The translations under genes were made by a program, and so were the position numbers. A stretch of DNA of 64,000 bases from JABDMH01 sp964428345. GTDB taxonomy: Bacteria; Bacteroidota; Bacteroidia; Chitinophagales; Saprospiraceae. The DNA lies in NCBI GenBank assembly GCA_964428345.1, contig CAYRYD010000011.1, forward strand, positions 65,381-129,380. The letters are read 5' to 3'. The notes under the pieces are model-generated. The model saw nothing but the letters and a program-made list of their open reading frames with translations, did not search any database and had not been told where the DNA came from. This document shows, one piece after another, positions 45,797-55,530 of this stretch. Position 1 is the first letter of the stretch, and every line of letters begins with the position of its first letter.

Positions 45797-46618
45797 TCAG
45801 GGCACTGATGTGAGGGTGTCGTCCGTGTAGTGACGGAGGCAACGGGCTTCTTTGAGAAGGTCTGGTGTATAGGCTTCCATCCGGTTCAGTAAAAGATCGC
45901 GGGTTTGCCGGGTGGTCCTTTCAACCCAGGCCAGTATCTCCGGAGTTGATCGGGATTTGCTGGTTGATATCCGGTTAAGAGCTTGATCCATGATCTCCTG
46001 CAGGAATCGTTCATAGCGGTCTGAAGTCTCTTCCGGTCCTAGTTCAAATAGAGAAAACAAGAACCGGTTACCATTCAGTGAAGGGAGATCTTCGTAAAGG
46101 TCTTCCAGATCATCATTGACTTCGGTCACTAAGTCAAATTCGCTCCATTCAGAAAATTTCAAGACCTGATTCAGCTGATCGTCTGCCTGGTAAATAAGTC
46201 GACGGATCAGCCGGACATCGCACGATTTAATGGTGTACATGTCTTCTATCGAATGTCTTAAGGGAGATTTTCGATACCGCAGGTCCAGTTCATGATTTTG
46301 GTAACGGACAATTTCCTTTGACCATGCATGTTGCTGTTTGACACTTAGTCCCAGCTGATCAAGGCATGCGTAGATGCGAAGCCAGTAGGGTTTCAGATCC
46401 GTAACCCGGATTTCCCAATGTGATTCCAGGTGACTGTCAAGTTCGTAAATAGCTATCTGTAAATCGATCAGCCGCTGCTTAAGCAATGCTTTATCACGAA
46501 TCTTACTTTCTTCCAGCAGCCAGGGTATTTTCCGGAAATTAAAAAGTACATCGATTTTTTGGAGCAGTCCTTCACTGATCACCGGATTCATTCGTTGGAT
46601 TGGATCCTTCTCCATCAA
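45797..46618 (-). CDS. Helical protein of unknown function
   Basis: 273 residues, rich in charged and leucine residues and predicted almost entirely helical, with no signal peptide or membrane segment. Visible stretches include KALLKQRLIDLQIAIYELDS and NDDLEDLYEDLPSLNGNRF. No motif is recognised. It sits between a secreted lipase-like gene and a peptidase gene (21-bp gap) on the same strand. Codon pattern and intact frame support a real gene. Confidence 0.55.
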   Translation of the reverse strand: MMEKDPIQRMNPVISEGLLQKIDVLFNFRKIPWLLEESKIRDKALLKQRLIDLQIAIYELDSHLESHWEIRVTDLKPYWLRIYACLDQLGLSVKQQHAWSKEIVRYQNHELDLRYRKSPLRHSIEDMYTIKSCDVRLIRRLIYQADDQLNQVLKFSEWSEFDLVTEVNDDLEDLYEDLPSLNGNRFLFSLFELGPEETSDRYERFLQEIMDQALNRISTSKSRSTPEILAWVERTTRQTRDLLLNRMEAYTPDLLKEARCLRHYTDDTLTSVP

Positions 46619-46639
46619 TTATCCCTGTTTTATAAATTG

Positions 46640-47833
46640 TTAATTACGTCCTGCTTTGATCAGCGTCATAATGCTGTCAACCGGAATGGAGGTGATTCCT
46701 TTGCTTTTAATCCCCTCAGGTGCGGTGGCCATAAACAAAGCATTGAGAATGGCTTCTTCCGTACTTTCCACCGTCGCCAGAAAAAGCGGTGTCATCCGGT
46801 CATTGGACATCTGATCTTTTTGCTGTACGCCGGTAGTCATCAGGTAAGGATCGAAATTCTTTGCATAGGTACTGAAAGCGATGACGTAATCTCCGCTCCC
46901 ATTGGATGCATAGCCTCCGGTCCGGGCCAATCCCAGCATGGCTCTTTTGGCCAGTCTTTTGAGATTCCGGCTGTCAAGCGGTGCGTTTGTTGCCACGATG
47001 ATCATGCAGGAACCATCGCTTTTTTGGGTGGCATTTTTATAGGGATGCCAACCCATCTGTTCAGCTACCGGCAGACCATCGACCTGCAGTATCCCACCAA
47101 AGTTAGCCTGAACCAGCACTCCCACCGTATATCCTCCGGTGCTCTCCGGCAGTTTTCTGGATGAGGTACCGATTCCCCCTTTAAACCCAAAGGCAATGGT
47201 TCCGGTACCGGCTCCAACGCTCCCTTCTGCTACCATGCCCCCGGTGGCGCTTTCAATGGCGTTCAAGACATCCTGACGGGTGACATGCATACCCCGGATG
47301 TCATTGAGCTGACCATCATTGGTCTCTCCTACCACCGCATTCACGGACCGTACGTCTTCATTACCTTGTTGATGGAGTGTGTATTCGACCAGAGCCTGTA
47401 TACCGGTAGCTACACTGAGGGTATTGGTCAGGACAATGGGAGTCTCCAGATTTCCCAGTTCTTCTACCTGAGTGTAGCCGGCGAGTTTACCAAACCCATT
47501 GCCGGTATAAATGGCTGCCGGCACTTTTTCCTGAAATATGTTGCCGGCATGGGGAATGATGGCCGTGACTCCGGTGCACACAGAATCTCCCCGGATCATC
47601 GTCGTGTGCCCAACCCGCACTCCCGGCACATCGGTGATCGCATTAAACTGGCCGGTTTCCAAAACACCGGGCAAAATGCCGAGTGTCCTGATCCGGACCT
47701 GGGCGTTGACGTCAGGGATGATCCAAAGAAACAGTAGCAGACAGATCCAGGGCTTAAGGATGGTTGTTTCTACTTTTGTAGTCGATGAATCCGGTTCGTA
47801 CGGATCTGACCCCGTTGGTGAAATCAGGTCCAT
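46640..47833 (-). CDS. DmpA/P1-family aminopeptidase, exported
   Basis: 397 residues from the ATG at 47833; a further start at 47872 is possible. The hydrophobic segment CLLLFLWIIPDVNAQ is a signal peptide after an unusually long n-region. The core, FNAITDVPGVRVGHTT, GVTAIIPHAG and VNAVVGETNDG, matches the P1 (DmpA/BapA) family. The autocleavage site G-S lies in EGSVGAGTG. It is an N-terminal nucleophile peptidase, splitting into two chains on maturation, usually releasing N-terminal D- or beta-amino acids. Here it is probably periplasmic. Confidence 0.88.
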   Translation of the reverse strand: MDLISPTGSDPYEPDSSTTKVETTILKPWICLLLFLWIIPDVNAQVRIRTLGILPGVLETGQFNAITDVPGVRVGHTTMIRGDSVCTGVTAIIPHAGNIFQEKVPAAIYTGNGFGKLAGYTQVEELGNLETPIVLTNTLSVATGIQALVEYTLHQQGNEDVRSVNAVVGETNDGQLNDIRGMHVTRQDVLNAIESATGGMVAEGSVGAGTGTIAFGFKGGIGTSSRKLPESTGGYTVGVLVQANFGGILQVDGLPVAEQMGWHPYKNATQKSDGSCMIIVATNAPLDSRNLKRLAKRAMLGLARTGGYASNGSGDYVIAFSTYAKNFDPYLMTTGVQQKDQMSNDRMTPLFLATVESTEEAILNALFMATAPEGIKSKGITSIPVDSIMTLIKAGRN

Positions 47834-47930
47834 TTCCGGATATCTATGGTGGTAACCTGCAAGGCAAATCATGTTCCTGTATCATTAAGAACCATCGAAA
47901 GTACCTGACAGCTGGTGAATGACTGCATTT

Positions 47931-48953
47931 TTAAATAAAATCAAATGTTGAAACATAGACCGGGTGGGACTGGAGGTGCTGTAAAGTATAATCGGAAACC
48001 CTGTCCGGAATGGCCAGAATCTTGATCGATGCATTATCGACAAAGTTTCTCATTAAACCATGCTTTCCCAGTCGATACAGTTGGTTGTAGAGCGGATCTC
48101 TCACATCCAGCCAGATCAGGCTTACCCGGTGGGAAAAATGGTGCATGACCGATTCGAACAATTTAATCAGGTCCCCTTCACGTCCTGGTTTGACAAAAAT
48201 GCCTTCAAAGGTCAGGAATCTGAAATGATTAGGGTTAAAAATACTTCGTACAACAGGGATGTAAGGAATATACTTCAAAAATACCCCACCCCATTTTCCG
48301 GGAATATTCTTAACGACCCAAACCGATGGGTGTACCTGACAACCGGCAATGATTTCGCCATTTTCCTTTAAAAGGAAATAATTATCGTCCTGGAATATAT
48401 AACTGAAATGCACCAACGAATGATTCCGGTAATACTGTTCCAACTCTTTCATCACGAAGGGCTTTTCAAAATCCTGAATGCGCTGCACCCGGGAATCTTT
48501 CCTGGGGTTGAAACGGCTGTATGCGAGGGTTCTAATGGAGGTCTGTTCGCGGTATCCCAACCGGTTCAGTAAATTATGCGAACGGAGATTCCTGGTTTCC
48601 ACAGAAGCATAAAATATCGCTTCGTCTTCTTCATCCTCAATCATCAGCCGGATGACTTTCAGGCTATAGACACCAAACAACCTACGTTGCCGGAAAGGTA
48701 ACTTATTGGCCAGATAACGGAAAAAATAGCCCTTGATAAGCCGCTCGCCAGACCGGACTTCCCGGCGCTCAATGACCACCATGGACCCAAGATCACCCTC
48801 CATCCGTAAGGTAGCCAGCACCGGGTCGTGCAGCTGGGAGACCCGCTCATGGGTGTGTTTATGTTCATATAGGGTATCTTCAGTGCCCCAGGTAGTTTCA
48901 TCCAGAAACCGGATGATCTCCGGTGTGAATTCGTGTTCCCGGGTGATCTGCAT
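47931..48953 (-). CDS. GNAT-like acyltransferase
   Basis: About 340 residues from ATG 48953, which has a good AAGGAAGG ribosome site; a longer frame starts at 49040. The N-terminal domain ends with VETRNLRSHNLLNRLGYRE, the classic GNAT motif around the acetyl-CoA site. The C-terminal half looks like a second, degenerate GNAT-type domain (FVKPGREGDLIKLFESVMHH). Its substrate is unknown. The gene is the first of the leftward group and faces the beta-helix gene across about 140 bp. Confidence 0.6.
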   Translation of the reverse strand: MQITREHEFTPEIIRFLDETTWGTEDTLYEHKHTHERVSQLHDPVLATLRMEGDLGSMVVIERREVRSGERLIKGYFFRYLANKLPFRQRRLFGVYSLKVIRLMIEDEEDEAIFYASVETRNLRSHNLLNRLGYREQTSIRTLAYSRFNPRKDSRVQRIQDFEKPFVMKELEQYYRNHSLVHFSYIFQDDNYFLLKENGEIIAGCQVHPSVWVVKNIPGKWGGVFLKYIPYIPVVRSIFNPNHFRFLTFEGIFVKPGREGDLIKLFESVMHHFSHRVSLIWLDVRDPLYNQLYRLGKHGLMRNFVDNASIKILAIPDRVSDYTLQHLQSHPVYVSTFDFI

Positions 48954-49183
48954 TGAACCTTCCTTAAAAAGAACCTTTTTATCCTGGTGCTGCCTTGTCA
49001 TGGATTGCCCTAAAAACGGCCTATCGGCGCTCTTCAACATGTAAATGCAATTGATCTAGCAAATTGCAAAATAAGGAAAAGATTTAGATAACCACATCCT
49101 GTTTGACGGGAATACGATGTGTGCACGGTCACTGTATTGCTATTGATTGAGTACCTTGTCTACCCAATTAGAATAGCGCGTTT

Positions 49184-50890
49184 ATGCCATACTTTTACTC
49201 TTTTTGCTATTCCGGCATCATCGGGTTTCTGGTGTTGGTTGCCGGTTGTCAGGCTAACCAGCACGGTATCCGGCTCGAACCGGGATTAACCATCTCTCAA
49301 TCAGGTATCATCAGTAACTCTGCCATCATTCTCCCGGTAAAGGACAGTCTGACACCAGCCCTGGAGATTACCGGCGAAAACCTGGTCATCGATTTTGCAA
49401 ACTGCCTCATACGAGGCGCTACCGATCTTACCCGGCCAGACCGGTTTACCGGTGTCGGCATCCGTGTTTCCGGCCGAAACATCACCATCATGAATACCAG
49501 AGTTCATGGCTATAAAATCGCTTTGCAAGCCGAGGGTGTTGACAGTCTCAGGCTGATCGATTGCGATTTCAGCCATAATTTCCGGCAACGTTTGGGTTCG
49601 ACCAGAGAGCGTGAAGACCTCAATGACTGGTTGTACTACCACTATAATGAAAACGACGAATGGAAGCGGTATGGAGCGGCTGTCTATCTCCGTAATTGCC
49701 ATCATGCCTTACTCAGGGGTATCCGGGTCACCCAGGGACAAAATGGCCTGATGCTGACCGGGTGTGATCATGCTCTGATCTACAACAATACGATTTGTTA
49801 CAGTTCCGGGATTGGCATCGGACTTTACCGGTCGAGCCATAACCGGATCATGCACAACCGGCTGGACTTCAATGTAAGAGGTTACAGCCATGGGATTTAT
49901 CAACGCGGCCAGGACTCCGCCGGATTACTGGCATACCAACAGAGTTCCTACAATGTTTTTGCCTATAACTCCGCAACCCATTCCGGCGATGGATTTTTTC
50001 TCTGGGCTGGTCAGCATACGATGGATACCGGCGAAGGGGGTTGTAACGGTAATCTCATCTATGAGAACGACTTTTCTTATGCTCCGACCAATGGCATCGA
50101 AGTGACATTCAGTTCGAACTATATCGCCGCCAACACCATCCGGGATTGCCGGTATGGTATCTGGGGTGGATACAGCTATGAGACCCTGATACAGGAGAAT
50201 GCAATCTCCGGTTGTCAGTTTGGTGTGGCGGTAGAACATGGGAATAATATCCGGCTCATCCGCAATCAGTTTTCAGACACCCAGACAGGCATCAGACTAT
50301 GGTCGAGGGAAAAACAACCGGAGGACTGGGGATATGCCCGGGCCCGTAATGTAGCCAGCCGGCAATATCTGATTGCGGATAATTTGTTTGAAAAAGTGCC
50401 TGAACCTTTCGATATCAGTGGTACTGATTCAGTGATCCAGTCGGGTAACTATCGTGACAGTAAAGTCCTTCCGGATCAGGTGACGGAGATTCCGCTATAT
50501 CAGGAACCCGACTGGCCCGAACCACTCCCCTCTGGTCTGGATGTCAAACTGAAGGACCATGAACGACAGGGAAGAGAATACATCATCGTCAACGAATGGG
50601 GACCCTATAATTTTGAGTACCCCCTGATCTGGCCATCCGAAGTGAATGGAAATACCTACGTCTTTTCCATATATGGTCCAAAAGGCAATTGGAAATTGCT
50701 CAGGATGACTGGTTTCCAAAATATGAGCGCAACTTCCGGTTCGTTGCCTCAATCCTTTACCGCAGAACGGTCAGATCCGGATAACGAGGCTCTGATCGAA
50801 CTTGAATATTCCGGTACGGCTTTCACAGATCAGTTCGGACAGGATTATGAACAAGGTACCAGTTATCTATTTCGGTATCTGGCAGAGTAA
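49184..50890 (+). CDS. Beta-helix (NosD-like/CASH) lipoprotein
   Basis: 568 residues. Lipobox VAGC gives C22. From about 60 to 400 it has right-handed parallel beta-helix turns of 20-25 residues such as YNNTICYSSGIGIGLYRSSH, THSGDGFFLWAG, YIAANTIRDCRYGIWGGYSY and RLIRNQFSDTQTGIRLWSRE. The C-terminal part (about 450-568) is a separate beta-rich domain. It resembles NosD-type and polysaccharide-active CASH proteins, but no lyase residues can be identified. It is probably a periplasmic or surface carbohydrate-binding or modifying protein. It precedes, on the opposite strand, the 1045-residue cytochrome. Confidence 0.75.
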   Translation: MPYFYSFCYSGIIGFLVLVAGCQANQHGIRLEPGLTISQSGIISNSAIILPVKDSLTPALEITGENLVIDFANCLIRGATDLTRPDRFTGVGIRVSGRNITIMNTRVHGYKIALQAEGVDSLRLIDCDFSHNFRQRLGSTREREDLNDWLYYHYNENDEWKRYGAAVYLRNCHHALLRGIRVTQGQNGLMLTGCDHALIYNNTICYSSGIGIGLYRSSHNRIMHNRLDFNVRGYSHGIYQRGQDSAGLLAYQQSSYNVFAYNSATHSGDGFFLWAGQHTMDTGEGGCNGNLIYENDFSYAPTNGIEVTFSSNYIAANTIRDCRYGIWGGYSYETLIQENAISGCQFGVAVEHGNNIRLIRNQFSDTQTGIRLWSREKQPEDWGYARARNVASRQYLIADNLFEKVPEPFDISGTDSVIQSGNYRDSKVLPDQVTEIPLYQEPDWPEPLPSGLDVKLKDHERQGREYIIVNEWGPYNFEYPLIWPSEVNGNTYVFSIYGPKGNWKLLRMTGFQNMSATSGSLPQSFTAERSDPDNEALIELEYSGTAFTDQFGQDYEQGTSYLFRYLAE

Positions 50891-51026
50891 ACTGAATTTG
50901 GAATTTCAACATGATAATCTAAAGGCAATCAATAATATATACATGTTTAAGTGTATTGACACTCGAAAACACTTATTGAACAACTGGCACTGGTTTTCCG
51001 TAAATCTCCAGTTGCTCATTTGCCGG

Positions 51027-54000
51027 TCAATCTTCTGCTTCGGCCATTTCAATCAGCCGGTCAATCCGGTAGGGCAAGGCTTTGAGAAACGATAGTAAGT
51101 CCGACAATTCCTGCCGGGACAACTGTTCTGTCAAGCCTGGAGGCATGAGTGAAACGTCATGCAAAACGATGGAGAGAATATCTTCGCGGGGAATGCGAAC
51201 TTCCTGGCCGGGTCCGATGGCAATGAGGACTGCATCCCGATACTGTTGACGAATGATACCGGTAAAGGTCTTATCGCTGGTCCGGATCTCATAGGTTTCA
51301 TATTCACGGGCAAAACTGACACTGGGAAAAACGATTGCTTCCAGTAAATCATGCATTGAACGGATCTCACCGATGTTGGTCAGATCCGGCCCGAAATCCG
51401 AACCTTCCTTTCCGACCGCATGACACGTAAAGCAGGTACCTTTGCCAAAGAAGATCTTCCGCCCCTCACCGATGTCACCCTTTGGCAAATGTTGTTCCAG
51501 CTCATCCAGCCTGGCAAGCCGTTCTGCCTGCTTTTTGCCGATGGCTTCAAAAAGTATGGATGTGGCTCTTCTTACCGATTCAGGATATTGATCAAACAGA
51601 GACCGGAGACCGGTCGCCGGGAGATGATCCAGATGACTTTCGTCCTGCTGAAGCGATTCCACCAGTGCCATACCAACCGCCTCACTCGAATCACTTTGGA
51701 ATGCTTCGACCAGACCCTGAATTAAAAAGGTTTCGGCCTCTGGTAGTACCTCTCTGGCAAGCACCATGAGTTGCGCTGCATCCAAATCTGAGCGGCCCAG
51801 GAGTTGAACGGATTTCTGACGGATGGATGGATCAAAATCCCCACCGGTATGTTTGATAAGTAACTCCAGTTCGCTGGTGGATAAGGCAGGCACATCCTGA
51901 AGGCGGACACCAAGTGCTTTCAACCTGAATTCCAGTCCAAGATTGGAGTTATTGATGATTGCGTTCAGAATTTCAACCGGAGGTCTGATTTGCTGGGTCT
52001 CCATAAGCCCCAGAACGGCCATCGGCAGGACATCCGTCTCGTGCTGCAGTAAGCGAACGAGCTGCTTTCTCCAGGTGTCGCTGCTACCGCCAGTGTTGCA
52101 GTGGCTCATGGATTCCAGGATGTCAAGTTTGGTACCTTCCGGAATACCGGGATCAGCCAGTTTCCGGGCTAAAACTGCCTGGATCTCCGGAGAGCCGCAA
52201 AAATTTTCGATCATTGCCTGGACGGCGTCTTGTTCCCCGTCTGCAGTCTTATTACCCGGAATTATTTGTTCGAGGTAACTGGTTACCAGATCCGACCACT
52301 CGGGATGATGCGTAGTGACCCATATACCCGTGTTTCGAAGGGTGTCGTTTTTACTGGTCAGGAAAGACAGGATATGGCTTCGCAATGCCGGTGCACCATC
52401 CATCTGGTCAAGGGCGATCAGGGCAGCACGGCGAACCGGTGTCGAACCGTCGGCCAGGACTTCCAACAATGGACCAGTCTGGCCCAGAGATATCAAGGTA
52501 TAAATGATGGCGTGTTCGACAAACCGGTCCTGATGTCCGGTAGTAGCATTCAGGAGAGCAGGAATTGCCGCCGGATCTCCGATCTGCCCCAGGGCAGTAG
52601 CGGCCTGCCGGCGTACCTGTAACGACTCATCCAGGAGGAGTGGTATCAGATCTTCAACCACCTGCCGGTCGCGGACCATACCCAGCACCCGGGCAGTCGC
52701 CGTACGAACGGACGCGCTTTCATCCAAAAGACCAGCTCTGGCAATGGCGATGGATTCCGGTGTATTGATCCGGTATAAGATGAAGATCGTTGCCAGCCGG
52801 GTTTGTTCCGGACCCGAGTCCAACGCCTTTTGTAGATCAGCCAGCACTTCCGGGCCTTTCTGAACCAGGACATCACATGTCTTTTCACGCAACAAAGGTC
52901 TCTCACCGGATAGCAACTCAATCGTCTTTTCCGTTGACATCGCTTCGAAATCGAGGCTCCGTCCCCAGGGATCCTTTACTTTCTTCATCCCCTCCTTCCG
53001 GATGCGGTAGATACCACCCGTTATTTCGGGTTTGGCCACTCTTGACAACGGACATCCGTGGATAAACCAGCCCCCGGTCACCACAACCAACAGATTACCT
53101 TCGGCATCCTGCAGCACATCAGTTGGGTGGATATCTGCCTCCAGGCCGGAAATGAAGACTTCATCTTCGGTAGTATAGCTTGCACCCTGGGCATGGATAG
53201 TGTGACGGATGATCCGGCCGGTATTAAATTCGGCGCTGAATAAATTACCGGAGAACTCCTCACCCCAGGCTCTCCCTTCATACCGCATCAACCCGGAAGG
53301 GGCCACCCGGGGCAATTTGGTCATCACCGGCATCAGGTCTCCGGTCAATTTTAAGGCATCATCATCTATCACGGAATGATACTTCGGATATACCCCACCT
53401 TCGACCCAGTGCATCAAAGCATCCCGTTGGCCATCCTGTGGATCGCGGAAATAAGTCATGGTGCCGATCGCTTCTCCCGATGGCATAAAAATGATCTCAA
53501 TTGAATTGTCAAATCCACCTCCACACATCGATTCCAAGCGGCTGCCATCGGGCAGGCATCGCCAGATCCTGGCTCCTTTACCGGACAAGACTGTTCCTTC
53601 CCGGGTTGTGATTTCGAATCCTCTTCGTGCATCAGCGAGATATAACCATCCGTCGGGTCCTCTGAATGGACCGCTCAAAATGGCGCCATTGGAATTTAAA
53701 GTCCAGCCGGTCAGGATAACTTCCCTGCTATCCGCCCGGCCATCATTGTCTTTATCGGTATACTTCAGTAGATCAGGGGCTGCGGCCACGTACAGGCTGC
53801 CGTCAAACCAGGTGCCTCCCATGGGGAAAGGAATCCCATCTGCGTAGATGGAACTCTGGTCAAAGATTCCATCCTCATCGCTGTCTTCCAGTAAACGGAT
53901 CTGATAGGTTGGGTGCGCCAGCATCGAATCGGTGCCCATCTCGTTACTTCCAGTCGATTCGAAAACAAAGAGGCGCCCCCGGTCATCAAAACTGGCAAAC

Positions 54001-54164
54001 ATAGGATAGGCAATCAGATCACCAGAGACCACCGATTCCATGGTAAAACCTGAAGGAAGTTGGAAAATTCCCGGCTCATCCAGGGTCTTGTGCTGACACC
54101 CGATGACTATCAGGAGGCCGGCGAAAAACGGAAGGAACAGCAATTTGAAATGAAGGGCTTTCAT
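51027..54164 (-). CDS. PVC-type cytochrome c lipoprotein (beta-propeller, HEAT repeats, heme domain)
   Basis: 1045 residues. Lipobox VIGC gives C23. About 35-400 is a propeller dehydrogenase-like domain (GPFRGPDGWLYLADARRG, HPTDVLQDAEGNLLVV), then about 400-890 are HEAT-type helical repeats (LLLDESLQVRRQAATALGQI). The C-terminal domain has heme motif CFTCH at about 910, with GPDLTNIG and ISREDILSI-like segments. This architecture corresponds to the TIGR02604/TIGR02603 Pirellula/Verrucomicrobium type, common in Planctomycetes, Verrucomicrobia and some Bacteroidota, of unknown function. It probably oxidises a sugar or alcohol and passes electrons to the membrane. The gene is divergent from the following operon. 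Confidence 0.88.
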   Translation of the reverse strand: MKALHFKLLFLPFFAGLLIVIGCQHKTLDEPGIFQLPSGFTMESVVSGDLIAYPMFASFDDRGRLFVFESTGSNEMGTDSMLAHPTYQIRLLEDSDEDGIFDQSSIYADGIPFPMGGTWFDGSLYVAAAPDLLKYTDKDNDGRADSREVILTGWTLNSNGAILSGPFRGPDGWLYLADARRGFEITTREGTVLSGKGARIWRCLPDGSRLESMCGGGFDNSIEIIFMPSGEAIGTMTYFRDPQDGQRDALMHWVEGGVYPKYHSVIDDDALKLTGDLMPVMTKLPRVAPSGLMRYEGRAWGEEFSGNLFSAEFNTGRIIRHTIHAQGASYTTEDEVFISGLEADIHPTDVLQDAEGNLLVVVTGGWFIHGCPLSRVAKPEITGGIYRIRKEGMKKVKDPWGRSLDFEAMSTEKTIELLSGERPLLREKTCDVLVQKGPEVLADLQKALDSGPEQTRLATIFILYRINTPESIAIARAGLLDESASVRTATARVLGMVRDRQVVEDLIPLLLDESLQVRRQAATALGQIGDPAAIPALLNATTGHQDRFVEHAIIYTLISLGQTGPLLEVLADGSTPVRRAALIALDQMDGAPALRSHILSFLTSKNDTLRNTGIWVTTHHPEWSDLVTSYLEQIIPGNKTADGEQDAVQAMIENFCGSPEIQAVLARKLADPGIPEGTKLDILESMSHCNTGGSSDTWRKQLVRLLQHETDVLPMAVLGLMETQQIRPPVEILNAIINNSNLGLEFRLKALGVRLQDVPALSTSELELLIKHTGGDFDPSIRQKSVQLLGRSDLDAAQLMVLAREVLPEAETFLIQGLVEAFQSDSSEAVGMALVESLQQDESHLDHLPATGLRSLFDQYPESVRRATSILFEAIGKKQAERLARLDELEQHLPKGDIGEGRKIFFGKGTCFTCHAVGKEGSDFGPDLTNIGEIRSMHDLLEAIVFPSVSFAREYETYEIRTSDKTFTGIIRQQYRDAVLIAIGPGQEVRIPREDILSIVLHDVSLMPPGLTEQLSRQELSDLLSFLKALPYRIDRLIEMAEAED

Positions 54165-54612
54165 CTGAATAATTTTCCGAAATCCAGGCCTGAATGAGCT
54201 GAAACCGTCGGTGGATTCATTCGGCTCATTAGCATGAACTTAAAAGTGATTGACAATATTCCAAAAATGAGGGCTGTCGGTCCAGTGATCGCAATGTGTA
54301 TCATCGGTACTCACAGGTTTGAGTGTCAGGGCTGACAGCATGATGATAATTCAATGGCCGGTCAGTCATCAATATTATGGAAATTATCCAATATACCAGC
54401 ATTGAATTGAGAGGACCATATTGAGGTAATCATGGATCCCGGTTTGTCCAGACGGATCCGGTGTCTGGCGCTGCCGATATGGTGATTGCCTGAAAGAGAC
54501 GAAACTGCCGGCCTGATGCATTCGAAATTGACCGGATATATTTCTATATTCGGTCGGGATCCCGTTTGTACGCCGGGTGGATTGAAAGTGCAGGCATGAA
54601 GCTATGAGGAAT
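54165..54612. other. 448-bp divergent intergenic region
   Basis: This lies between the PVC-type cytochrome (leftward) and the rightward operon, so both promoters are expected here. I see no clear hairpin, riboswitch, tRNA or repeat. Confidence 0.5.
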
Positions 54613-55530
54613 ATGGAGCAGATCAACAGGAGGAATTTTGTGAGGAGGACTACGCTTTCGTCTGCATCGCTTTTTTTTACCTCTGCCAACCATCAGGGAG
54701 CAGAGGACATAATGGCCTCCGCAGAGTCATACGACATCATGCAGGAAGTCCGTAAATTCCAGAAGATTGATTCGCATGCCCACGTCTACTTTTCTGCCGA
54801 TAGTCCGGAAACCCAAATTGACTATGCAGACCGCATGGAAATCGCCAGGCTGGTTATCTCCCGGCCGATGCGTCCCGGAAGCGCGGGTGATCCGGATGAG
54901 TTCAGAGCCTGCAATGACCTGGTTTTACATTGTGTCCGGAAATACCCGGACCGTTTTATCGGCCAGATGACCCTGAATCCACAATTTGGGAAAGAATCGA
55001 TGGAAGAAATCAACCGTTGTATCGGCGAAGGCATGGTAGGTTTAAAGGTCTATAATCATGTCAAGATCAACGATCCCCTGTTTTACCCGGTGATCGAAAA
55101 ATTTATCGATCTCAATATGATCATGCTGGTTCATGTTGGAATCGGTAAGTCGAGAATCGTTCTGGATAAAAGGGAACCCCCAAACATTTCGCTTCCGTCA
55201 GATTTTGTCGAGATAGCCGCGCGCTATCCGGAAGCGATGTTCCAGTTTGCCCACCTGGCCGGCGGAGAAGACTGGGAAGATGCCTGCAAATCCCTGCAGC
55301 ATTCAAAGAATGTTTATGTGGATGTTGCCGGCAGCAATAACGATGCGGGCATTGTGGATTTTGCCGTCGGGTATCTGGGAGAAGACCGGGTATTGTTTGG
55401 TTGTGACAACAGTTTTTATCAGGGAATTGGCCACATTCTGGCGGCCACTCTCACCGATGCCCAGCGAACGAAAATATTCTTCGAAAATTACAACCATATT
55501 TTGCGAAAATCGGGAAGGCATGTTGATTGA
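54613..55530 (+). CDS. Tat-signal amidohydrolase-2-family protein with intact metal site
   Basis: 305 residues from ATG 54613 (MEQINRRNFVRR); an ATG at 54604 is also possible. The NRRNFVRRTTLSS start is a twin-arginine signal. The TIM-barrel metal site is intact: HxH in KIDSHAHVYFS, a later histidine in MLVHVGIGKS, another in FAHLAGGEDW, and aspartate in FGCDNSF. This is the amidohydrolase-2 (ACMSD-like/uronate-isomerase-like) family. It probably hydrolyses or decarboxylates an exported intermediate. It is the first gene of the rightward operon and overlaps the next gene by 11 bases. Confidence 0.85.
   Translation: MEQINRRNFVRRTTLSSASLFFTSANHQGAEDIMASAESYDIMQEVRKFQKIDSHAHVYFSADSPETQIDYADRMEIARLVISRPMRPGSAGDPDEFRACNDLVLHCVRKYPDRFIGQMTLNPQFGKESMEEINRCIGEGMVGLKVYNHVKINDPLFYPVIEKFIDLNMIMLVHVGIGKSRIVLDKREPPNISLPSDFVEIAARYPEAMFQFAHLAGGEDWEDACKSLQHSKNVYVDVAGSNNDAGIVDFAVGYLGEDRVLFGCDNSFYQGIGHILAATLTDAQRTKIFFENYNHILRKSGRHVD

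Noticed and set aside
55247..55519. Upstream extension of the second amidohydrolase frame
   Set aside because: It is out of frame with the overlapping real gene and gives no sensible N-terminus; ATG 55520 has a ribosome site.
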